From Anastrepha obliqua (lineage: Eukaryota > Arthropoda > Insecta > Diptera > Tephritidae): DNA of 64,000 nucleotides. Below, one piece after another: positions 55,641-64,000 of this stretch; position 1 is the first letter of the stretch, and each line of letters starts with the position of its first letter. The position numbers and the translations under genes are program-made. The notes below the pieces were generated by a model. That model saw only the letters and a program-made list of their open reading frames with translations. It searched no databases and was not told where the DNA came from. The stretch is from NCBI RefSeq assembly GCF_027943255.1, contig NC_072893.1:2542001-2606000 (forward strand), written 5' to 3'.

Positions 55641-55736
55641 GCTAGTTTAGCATTTTTCTCCCTTTAGATAACAACTTAGACGAACTCACACACAACCTTA
55701 GATGCATATATGTATGTATATATGTTTATTTATTTT

Positions 55737-56920
55737 TTATTTATTTAAATTACAAACTTACATCTAACTAAACTGAAAGGTAGAGTTCAATAGCACAGAA
55801 AATCCTTTGTTTGAAACTGAGAAATGTAGGAGGTGAAAATTGGAGATCTCATTAAAATCACGAAGGCGCGTTCAACAGGAGCATTACGACAATAAGTTGT
55901 ATAGAATTTAATTAAATAGAAAGGAAGAGCATTATAATGAATTCTGAGAGATGCAAGAAAATTAATACTTTGAAGCAGAAATGGGCAGCTAATGTCGCCT
56001 TTAATGGCGTTGTAAACAAACAAGAGAGCAAAAATCGATCTTCTAGTTTCTAAAGACTTCAAGTTGATCATAAAAATTTACATCGGTGTATTCCAACCTG
56101 GAGCGGAGGAATACAGTAAACAATTTCTGGGTATAAAGGTCCGTAAAATTTGAGCTGTTTCTTCGTACAAAGCTTAAGACAGAATATGATTTCGATAAGC
56201 TGAAATTATTGTGGCTATTAAATGATAAACGACTCTCAAAAAATTACTTCTAAATCTTTAGCTTCTTTAACAGATTGAAGTACAATATTTTATATGCTAT
56301 ACGAAGTGTGAAAGACAATAGGGATCTTGGAAAAAGTGATATTATGGCATTTTTTGATATTTAAATAAAGTTGTGATTTTTGACGTCACAGATCAAATTT
56401 GTCTATAAGGCTCTTCTTTTAGCCTAACACTTGGCTACGCTAGAATAGAGCTGCCTAAAACTTGATTTGCTTGTAATACAGTGAGCTATACCAGTTTTAT
56501 GAGATATAACCGTACTCGCTGGCGGCGAATCTTGCTCGATAACTTGGTTAGCCGAGCAGAGATATAGCGAGGAGTGACGAATAGAAGAGGCCTTATATCT
56601 GCTTGAAGCCTACATACGTCAGTTGTGTTATTTATAACTGAAAATATGTTTAAGTCGTCAGCACGTAACAAAACATTAGCAAATGAGAAGCAGTTGTTAA
56701 TGTCGTTGATAAATAACATAAATAGTAAGGAACCTAAAACACTTCGCTGAGGCACTCCAGAGGAGACAACGAAAGTTTCAGAGGACCTTCCCATCAATAC
56801 CTTCCGTACAAATAGGGTCTCAGCCATCAGAGTGAAACCCCTCCGAAGATAATTTATATAATAAAATGTTGTGCGAGGCTCTGTTGAAAGTTTTCGGAAA
56901 ATCATGTTATAAATTAATTG
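55737..56920 (-). mobile_element. Jockey-like LINE remnant, interrupted by a MITE
   Basis: On the minus strand, 56905-56600 gives SSGVPQRSVLGSLLFMLFIN and VLLRADDLNIFS (the YADD site reads RADD), ending at LQADI. After the MITE the text resumes DKFDLCDVKNHNF, NFSLSKSYSVLSFVRRNSSN, and FLRSRLEYTDV. Then come INLKSLETRRSIFALLFVYN, GDISCPFLLQSINFLAS and NAPVERAF, the C-terminal pattern of such elements. The plus-strand start TATTTATTTTTTATTTATTT at 55725-55745 is the 3' tail. Stops, frameshifts and the lost catalytic tyrosine show it is dead. Confidence 0.82.
56408..56593 (-). mobile_element. MITE (about 186 bp) inserted in the LINE
   Basis: Ends AGGCTCTTCTTTTAGCC on the left and, in complement, AGGCCTCTTCTATTCGTC on the right are imperfect inverted repeats. 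TATA flanks both sides (56404-56407 and 56594-56597). Removing the insert and one TATA joins LQADI to DKFD in the LINE frame, so TATA is the target-site duplication. Related copies are at 27641, 28083 and 25446. Confidence 0.85.
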
Positions 56921-58026
56921 AGAAAAATAAATCGAGTTTACGCTTCACTTGTACGAGTAAAAAACGCTTTTAACCACTGTGCACCTAACTCTTGGATCAG
57001 CTAGAAGAGGTTAATCTGACATAATAAAGCCGCCATTACATGATTGTCAACAAACCCGATTGAGGCATTTTTCTGTCATTTTACTGACATCTTAAGTGAA
57101 TAAGTACTTGGTCAGTCAGTCAAAGTGGTTGCTATTCACACGCTGGCGGTGCAGTTCAAAGCTGTTGCCAGTAAAGCAAAAAAGCCAATCACACCGTACA
57201 TACTCGTACACGGCTCGTGCATTATACATGAAAAAAGGCATAGCTAGAAGCTGTATCAGCGTTGTAACGGCACTGCCGTGGTTGGGAGCGGGAGCGGGAG
57301 CGTAACTTATCGACTCTTCGTAGATATCGTTAAATGTTAATGAGATTTGTTGGGTCGATTTTAATTGCCATTTAATAGTGGTTCCCTTTGTTTCATTCAT
57401 TATGCTCGTATACTAATTTCTCAGCCAGTCGGTTTATTCGGTTTGTGTGCTCATTCATTCATCGGCCGAACCTTTACCATTTGAAGCAAATATAATGCGG
57501 TTGACACTCATAACAGTTAGACTCAATGATCATTAAATGGTTATAATAACCATTATAAATGATTTGATTTCCTTTATGGCTGTATTTATTTATATGCACA
57601 TGTGTGTGTTTCATCTTAATAAAGTTACGGTAAAAAATAAATAATAAATCCTGACGAACATAAAATATTTTAATGTCTAAAAAATATAAGTAATGTCTAA
57701 AAATTAAATACATATTTCGTAACTCTAAGACCTGTATTTTACTCGTTGCAACTATAAGCCTATATTTTTTTTATTCCTCTATGCACATGCAAGTAGAACC
57801 ACCTATGTGGTCACATGTAGACAGTAGGACAGTTCAAGGGGTTTGGCCGGCAGGAGTGATTGAATAAACCGCTGACGAAGTTGTAACACGAATAGAGTGT
57901 CGACCTCGAAAATATTGATGGTGCTTTTGAATTTTAATGATTTTGAATATTTAAAAAAAAGGATAAGCAAAGCGTGCGTAGCATAAGTGAACTGTACCAT
58001 AATCAGCGGTTCTTTTGTAGATCTTA
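56921..58026. other. No gene seen
   Basis: AT-rich; a GGGAGCGGGAGCGGGAGC-type triplet repeat lies at 57284-57301. No conserved frame. Confidence 0.45.
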
Positions 58027-58028
58027 TA

Positions 58029-58583
58029 TCGGGTATTTGCTTAGCTGCATAAGAACCATCGATAACGATAACTATGGTTTGACAACTGAGAATGGCAACT
58101 GCTTTGACATTTCTGGTGAATAAGGTTTGGCAAGTCATCCCGAATTGTTTAACTTCAAAACAACGCTGCTAAATTTATGAAATTTACTTTGAAAAAAATA
58201 AATTTGTTCGCGAAGCTCGTAGAACACTGGCGGCATCATTGGCCCTTATTTCTTTCGAAATGTGGAAGGAGCTGCCGTTACGGTGACTGGCGAGAGCTAT
58301 AGAGCCATGCTGACTGAGTTTTCGTTTGCCAAAATCGACGACTTTTGGCTCCAACGAGCTTGCTACACAGCGGGCTTAACAAACAATTTATTGCAATATT
58401 CAAGTGACCATCGACGCCATACGGTCAGATTTATTGGAGAAAGTAGTCAAAAATTGGACTGATCGAATGGACCATAAAGCTCGTTGTTGCGGTGGTCATA
58501 TGTCGGAAATTATATTGAAGAAACAATTGCCATGACATTATCTAACACATTATAATAATCATAAATATTAAAAAACCACCCGA
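58029..58583 (+). mobile_element. Internally deleted Tc1/mariner-like element (TCGGGTG-end family, 555 bp)
   Basis: TA flanks (58027-58028, 58584-58585) and ends TCGGGTATTTGCTTAGCTGC and, in complement, TCGGGTGGTTTTTTAA. The 5' part has lost most of the helix-turn-helix region. The remaining frame gives IGPYFF, EGAAVTVTGESYRAMLTEF and FAKIDDFWLQ (up to just before the second aspartate). It then shows eroded text to KNWTDRMDH and GGHMSEIIL at the C-terminus. Same family as 1880, 6330 and 60870. Confidence 0.82.
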
Positions 58584-58589
58584 TACTTA

Positions 58590-59261
58590 TGATTGTCCAC
58601 AGACGTTTGGCGAACAAAATAAATTCATGGGCAATTTGGTGGTATTATTTCCACAACTGTCTTCAAGGCTAAATGTTTATCAGCCACATCATAAGAGAAG
58701 CGATTAGGACCACAAATTTGTCCAAAAAGTGTCTACGCGACATGCATACAGCAGTCGTTACGATGCACAAAAATCGCTTTAGCTTAACAAAGTTAACCTC
58801 AAGCGGTGTCTTCATTTTTTTTTGCGTTTTTATGATCATTACGATCATTGAAAACTTTCTATATCTACATCCGTTGAGGTAAACGAGTATGCCGTCTTCA
58901 TGACCCTCACGCCGGCACTCCCTACTATCTGAAATTTTACGAAATTTAGATAAAAAGTAACATCATTAATAATGATTTTAAACTATTCTTCTTCTATTTT
59001 TGCTTCGCTATCCATGTGCACAGATATTTGACCGTCCGTTAGTAAATTTTGTTAATGAAAATTTTGAACTAAGCTGAGAAAAACCAACACGCTCATTCTC
59101 TGCACTAAGTCAAGCTGCAAGGCTAATTTGAAAACGCACCAATTTAGACGGTACCAGTCCGCACTCAAACTCTAGCAAATGCATTCAACTTGCCCAGAGC
59201 ACAGAGTTTTTCATTTATAATGTTTTTTTACTAAAAGTCTCTAAACAGGAAGCAAGAAATG
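58590..59261. other. No gene seen
   Basis: No recognised motif in the frame 58673-58882 or elsewhere. Confidence 0.45.
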
Positions 59262-59440
59262 ACAAATTTTTTCTAATAGAACTCGCCCCCCACGGCAGGC
59301 AATTGCAAGTCTCTGCCTGCATTCCTGTCAAGGAATAACCATAAATACCATCTACCGCTCGGGGGTGGTATAAAACTGTAAATCTGTTAATTTGTACACC
59401 TAAAGCAACAATAAGGCGTACACCACAAATTGGCACAGCC
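59262..59440 (+). repeat. SINE copy, diverged (body and 3' part)
   Basis: TTTTTTCTAATAGAACTCGC, CACGGCAGGCAATTGCAAGT, ACCATCTACCGCTCGGGGGT, AAAACTGTAAATCTGTTAA and ATAAGGCGTACACCACAAAT follow the SINE body order with many substitutions. The CGCGCCAATTA end is not preserved. Confidence 0.68.
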
Positions 59441-60164
59441 TAAACTTTACAAATTTTAATTTTTTGTTGATATATTACTTTCCTAAATCTATTGAGCAGT
59501 CTAGAATATTTATTTATTTATTTTTACAAGAGTTACAATTATAAATAACTGTCACACGTAAGTAGTAAGCGCTGTGTATATATGTCATTGTTTCTTATTA
59601 TATTATTATAGTAAGTGAAATTATTTAAAAAAATAAAACAAAACGGTGAAAATAGGTTTACTCTTTAAAAGTGCGCTGAAAAAACACCGGAAACAGCGCG
59701 CCATGAGTAGCCTTTGACTAAGAGCGTCTAGTAAAAACTGGTTCAAAAGTGTGCAGTTACCACAGCCAGTGGCACTACTAACTAAAGGTAGACCGTTGAA
59801 GGTTTTGGCGGGGAATAGGTGCGCTTTGTAGATGTGCATGCCAATGGTTGCGCACACGCATACATACACGCAAACATAAATAATCTCTTAATGAGTTGGG
59901 GTAATTTAATTATGCTTGCTAATATGCAAAATTTTAAATAGTTTCGTCTCGCCACAAGATTAGTTACGTAGGATGTTACTGTCATTTGGATTGATGGCGA
60001 GTAATTATTAAAATATTTCTTTGAAGAACTTTTAATAAAAAACTTAGAGTCAACTTATTGCGCGAAAATAATTAAAAACACATCTGAAGCGAATTTAAAT
60101 GAATGCATTTGGGTTAATGTTTTTATACACTCTAAAGGTAAAACTCGAGGAAAATTATTTCATT
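59441..60164. other. No gene seen; possible LINE tail
   Basis: TATTTATTTATTTATTTTTACA at 59508 resembles the tail side of the LINE at 55737, but no protein motif follows on the minus strand. Confidence 0.35.
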
Positions 60165-60265
60165 TGGGGTGTCTGTTAATTTTTAGAACCAAACAAACTC
60201 ACAGACAATGAGAGTTATGCCTTGTAACATTAGACGTCTGACGGAAATTTTATAAAAAGTGGTAG
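60165..60265 (+). repeat. Unnamed dispersed repeat (pair with 37679)
   Basis: CAAACAAACTCACAGACAAT, GAGAGTTATG and TGTAACATTAGACG match 37700-37755 with substitutions. No other features. Confidence 0.5.
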
Positions 60266-60427
60266 AAAGTAGGCGGGGATTTTATCCGATCTCAATAATA
60301 TTTATGTCCCTTACGCGTTGTATAGGGCAGTCTAACCAATTTTGTATAAACTTAGGCATATTCTCTAATTCACGAGGGACTTTTAAGTCAAAACTTAATC
60401 TGAAAATAAACTTTTTGAATTGTGACT

Positions 60428-60456
60428 AAAATTATATTATATTATATTATATTTAA
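60428..60456. repeat. ATATT microsatellite
   Basis: Five or so consecutive ATATT units within AT-rich DNA. Confidence 0.85.
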
Positions 60457-60869
60457 GCCTTAGTATTAGTAAATATTTGAGTTGTGCTTTAATTGGCGAA
60501 TGAATGTATGAATAAATAAATAAATAACAAAATGAGAGGTAGGCCAATGCATGCGTCAAATTTGGACGAGTTTTACAAAGCCGTTATGGAGACACACGCA
60601 TTTATCCAAATGTGGTCGTAACATCTCCCATTTTTAAAACTTTACTTGCATTGCATTTCTTTTCATCACCATATTTGAGTGATTTTGCTTCGTTTGTACT
60701 AGAGATACTAGGTTATTTATTTTTTGTAAATTACATAAATAATAATAATAACCAAGATTCAGTGCAGCATATCGGGAGCTTGAGAACTTAAAATTATAAT
60801 ACAGAAGAGAATTGCGGGAATTAATATATTTTTAATTTATTTAATTAATTTTTTTTTATTTTTTTTTTA

Positions 60870-61360
60870 TTATAATCTGGATAATTTCATGACATTTATT
60901 TATTGAATATAATATCTGGCGTATGTACGCCGGGGCTGGGAGTTGTATAGCCATTCGATCAGTGAAATTTTTCACTATTTTTTCCAATAAATCAAAATAA
61001 TAAATCTAAACGATCCAAATCAGCAAAAATGCGACGCGAAAGATGGTCACTTGGCTTCCATTCTTGTACTAGCTCCATTTTATAGGCACGTACGCCAAGA
61101 TTCCTACATAAAATTGTGCCCGTAGTCGATGGACAACTTGCTGGAAGGTTGAGAACGACGACGAATCGACAAGTCTTCTTCAACACTTCATTCTATGAAC
61201 TTTGCGAGTAGATTAATTTTTTTTTTCAGAGTTCTGGCGATAAATGTTTCATAATGGCGAAACCTTACTAAACACAAATGCCGACTCAGTTTCCCATTCG
61301 TAGCTATCAAACCATAATTATCGATACCGATAGTTCTCAAGCAGCTAAAAAAGCACCCAA
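60870..61360 (-). mobile_element. Tc1/mariner-like remnant (TCGGGTG-end family)
   Basis: The right end in complement reads TTGGGTGCTTTTTTAGCTGC then GAGAACTATCGGTATCGATA, matching the 5' ends at 1880 and 58029, with TA beyond (61361-61362). The minus-strand frame 61186-60992 encodes TGTILCRNLGVRAYKMELVQ then EWKPSDHLSRRIFADLDRLD, the linker after the second helix-turn-helix. It then goes to an eroded C-terminus (NFTDRM and RRTYAR-like) without the catalytic core. The 3' terminus is lost in poly-T-rich DNA. Confidence 0.78.
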
Positions 61361-61419
61361 TATTAATTTTTATCGAGTTATAGTACGCGGTTGACGCAAA
61401 CATAGTCATCGTTAGTAAT

Positions 61420-61594
61420 CCGCACGCTCCCAACTACCCCAGCACCACTTCTCCCCGCCCTCTCCCTGTATCCCATTGGTCTTTCTCTCCCGCCTCACCC
61501 CTCCATAATGGCATCACAAAGGACGAATCCTTCTTCGTCCAAGTGTGCCCTTTCCCTGGGCAACCATATCAACCTAACCTAACCTAACCTAGTG
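61420..61594 (+). mobile_element. LINE 3'-UTR fragment with CCTAA-repeat tail
   Basis: TAATGGCATCACAAAGGACG, GTCCAAGTGTGCCC and GGGCAACCATATCAA lead into CCTAACCTAACCTAACCTAG (61573-61592). The same TGGCATCACAA word and CCTAACCTA end close the LINE remnant at 6650-7270. No coding sequence remains. Confidence 0.6.
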
Positions 61595-62144
61595 CGCGAG
61601 AACAAAATGGAATAAGCAAAAGGAAAAGATGAAATGGATGGGCTACGACTACAAAATGATCGTCAATTTCTATGGTTTCTGAAATTTTTTCGACATTTTT
61701 GACAATGGGCTTGGCTGTGCGAGGAGCATCTTTAACTTCAAAAATGCGTGACAAAACCAAAATTGCGCATAATTATTTGTTACAGTATCGTCACTATAAA
61801 CACCATTTACAATTTTAGCCAGTCCTTGCGTTTTCGACTTTATCAAAGAAAAGCTGTAGAATGTATCGAATATTCCCTTTGTTGACATCTATTGTTAACA
61901 CTCTGTAACTCACAAATGAATGGAACAAACAACAAAAAAACAGCAATTGAATATTTGTCATCTTGACAACGAGCATAAACTTTAAATTGTTTGATCGATA
62001 CTTTACGAGACATCGTTCACTACAGTCATCTACTGAGAAAACAATGGATTTCTTGTCAAGGATTTCTAAAATCGGGATGTATGAATTTCCCGTAAATAAG
62101 ATTTTCCATTTATTTATTTTTTTCGTTCATAATAGCATTTTCAT
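61595..62144. other. No gene seen
   Basis: AT-rich. Frames at 61670-61888 (minus) and 61963-62262 have no recognised motif; the second partly reads through the SINE remnant. Confidence 0.45.
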
Positions 62145-62275
62145 TACCGAAGCACCACTTGGAAAAAACTCTTTATTTCTGCTTGATAGTTTCTGTATGT
62201 TTAGCGCAGGTTTTGAACTCATAACCTCTGCTGATATTCTATACACAAGGGAACTCAGCTAATGCCGCTGGTGTA
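62145..62275 (-). repeat. Degenerate SINE head
   Basis: On the minus strand GGCATTAGCTGAGTTCCC (A-box side) and GAGTTCAAAACC (B-box) are followed by TCCAAGTGGTGCTTCGGTAA, which aligns with the SINE block TCTAATAGCGGTCGCCCCTC. Strongly diverged. Confidence 0.45.
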
Positions 62276-63779
62276 AATATACATACATACATATATAAAT
62301 AAAATTGTTGTTTTACGCAATTTGCGATCATCCCCGCTTTTGGCAAGCTAAATCTATTCAGCTGATGCTTTCGTTTCCTTCTCGTTTTAAAACTTTAGTT
62401 CCGCTATTTCTTTCGGCCCACTTGGTTTCGCTGTCACCTTTTTTACCAACTTAAGAAGCCGCGACAGCGCTATCGACACTACTCATCGTCCATTGAGTTC
62501 TTTGAATGCCATTAAGTTTATTGCACGTGGCGTAGATAATTAAATTAGAGAGGCCAAAACTAGTTTTACTTTTAATCAAAACGCCAGATTAGTAAGCGGG
62601 TAAAACAGCTTCCTGGTATTCTCACATGTGTCCCATAAAATATTTTCTTATCTGTTTGTGGGCTGCTATGCTCATGTAAATGCTTCCAGATACACGCACA
62701 AGAATGAGTCCCTAAGATAAATTAATGAGCTACCGGGGTATTTAATCAAACAAATTGGTCTCCAAATAAATAGCAGCTCACCGAGGGGCATCGAGCGAAA
62801 TCGATTAATTGTTTATTTTGTTGTAGCAGTAGCGCTCCAGTCACCAGCACGCCATCTAAATTTTCGTATTCTTCGTATCTGCTGTCGCGCACCGCCGAAG
62901 GTCCGCTGAGATCGACAAATGCAGTAAATCGATGTCTTGTATTAGGTCTGTAACACCTTTAATGAAGCCGCAACGCATACACTGATTTACATACGAAAAG
63001 TAGCCAGTAAAAGGGTAGTGGATGCGCGACGGCATGTGGCGGCTTAGCAATAAAGGAGTATCACTCGTATAACCGCGTTGACACCTTTTATAATTCTTAA
63101 TACTTTTCTGGGTTTCTATTTTATTTTTACGTATTTTTCTTTACGTTTTCGGTTGATAATAAAAATAAGCAATCAAGTAAAATTTTCTTTGTACATTTAA
63201 TGGCTTGCGCTCAGAGCTGCTGTGATAAACCGCGACCACCAAAGTGTGCATAATTTGATTTTATCCCACGTTAATCATATTCAGGCAACGGCTTCACATA
63301 TAAACATACAAAGAAGTTCAAAATACAAATTACTTTGGTTACTTTGTGTCACAATTCGTTGTCAACTTAGTCGATACGTGCAACAACTTTTGTGTGTGTG
63401 TGTATTTGGGCGCTTGTGGCGTTTCCACGAATCCATTTGAAGGGTCTGTTTTTAATTAAGTCACGCTTTGAAGCTTTACGCGGAATTTGGACATGTGTGA
63501 ATGTATGACTGGATTAATCGGCTCCTAGTCCTAAATGTGTCAACATAAAACGATGCGTGATTGGGAATTGTGGTTTTTAATCGATTTATTACTTTGCTGC
63601 GAATGACGTAAAAAATTGTCTAAAAGCTGCGTACATACATACGAGTATGTATGCATTTATGTGCATATGTTTGTGTGAATTGAATTCAAAAAAAGAAAAT
63701 TGTCGAAAGGTGATCCGCTGCTGTTTTTAGCTTCGAAACAACTAAATATTCTGAAGAGAAAATTATTTGAAGGGTTACC
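62276..63779. other. No gene recognised
   Basis: Less AT-rich patches at 62400-62480 and 62820-63050 hold the minus-strand frame 63050-62856, in which I see no known motif. CATA repeats at 62280 and 63640; TGTGTGTGTGTGTATTTG at 63393. Confidence 0.35.
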
Positions 63780-64000
63780 TTTCATAGTTTGCACTGAATA
63801 ATGGAAACATCGTAAAATAATAATGAAAATGGCTTTTTTCCAAATTCGGTACACCTCTGCTTTCGCTTGACCAATTTCCAAAACACTCTTACCACCCACA
63901 AGTGGATACCTCCAAAACGAGTTGTTTAAGGGCTTCAACAGCTTCTTTAGGTATTGAAAAACGTTGACCTCGCATTTTTTGTGATGTTCGGAAGCAAAAC
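63780..64000 (-). pseudogene. mariner transposase C-terminus, continues beyond the window
   Basis: The minus strand from about 63975 reads MRGQRFSIPKEAVEALKQLV then LEVSTCGW, stop, ECFGNW. This matches the mariner C-terminal pattern RGxRFxxPEEAVEAF...HVLEVPxxEWxxCFxNW. An in-frame stop follows the tryptophan. The catalytic part, if any, lies past position 64000. Confidence 0.7.

Noticed and set aside
61573..61592. An interstitial telomere remnant (CCTAA repeats)
   Set aside because: Only about four units, preceded by a LINE 3'-UTR word shared with 7200-7266. A LINE tail is the simpler reading, and flies are not known to use this telomere repeat.

Overview
The window looks like intergenic or intronic DNA from a dipteran fly, most likely a tephritid fruit fly. 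The grounds are indirect: low G+C with many CATA/TG microsatellites, short TA-flanked IS630-Tc1-mariner elements of several lineages, RTE-like, R1-like, jockey-like and RNase H-bearing LINEs, and a tRNA-derived SINE present about a dozen times. No complete host protein-coding gene, rRNA gene or genuine tRNA gene could be supported. The species call is inference.

Layout. 0-9 kb: SINE copies, a Tc1/mariner-like remnant split by a TTAA-flanked MITE, an RNase H LINE remnant with a CCTAA tail, and a 5'-truncated R1-like LINE between clear target-site duplications. 9-13 kb: the only stretch resembling host regulatory or 5' leader sequence (GAGA-type palindrome, CAG/CAA-rich low-complexity DNA, one Ser/Thr/Pro-rich ORF, one good splice-donor string). 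14-24 kb: a belt of DNA transposons including a structurally complete DD41D element with an unbroken 360-codon transposase (17930-19244), several internally deleted mariners, a second MITE, and a deleted pogo/Tigger element. 24-30 kb: SINE copies, a deletion derivative matching one at 15 kb, and a MITE family whose termini read AGGCCTCTTCTATT. 30-36 kb: two RTE-like LINE pieces head to head, one with a 791-codon open frame, then an internally deleted mariner and another LINE tail. 36-54 kb: mostly unrecognised AT-rich or microsatellite DNA with SINE, Tc1-like, RTE-like and hAT-like remnants and two doubtful ORFs. 54-64 kb: decayed LINEs (one with a MITE inserted in its reverse transcriptase), more Tc1/mariner-like remnants and SINEs, and a mariner C-terminus running off the end.

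How the parts relate. The 3' end of the SINE and the 3' end of the RTE-like LINE share the same architecture: CTCGGCCAAA, a 17-base spacer that can fold into a 5-bp stem with different sequence in each, then CGCGCCAATTA and a simple-repeat tail. This suggests the SINE is mobilised by that LINE. Many DNA transposons here are non-autonomous derivatives that keep both ends, or both ends of the reading frame, while losing the catalytic middle. The DD41D copy is the only one that still looks able to make its own transposase.
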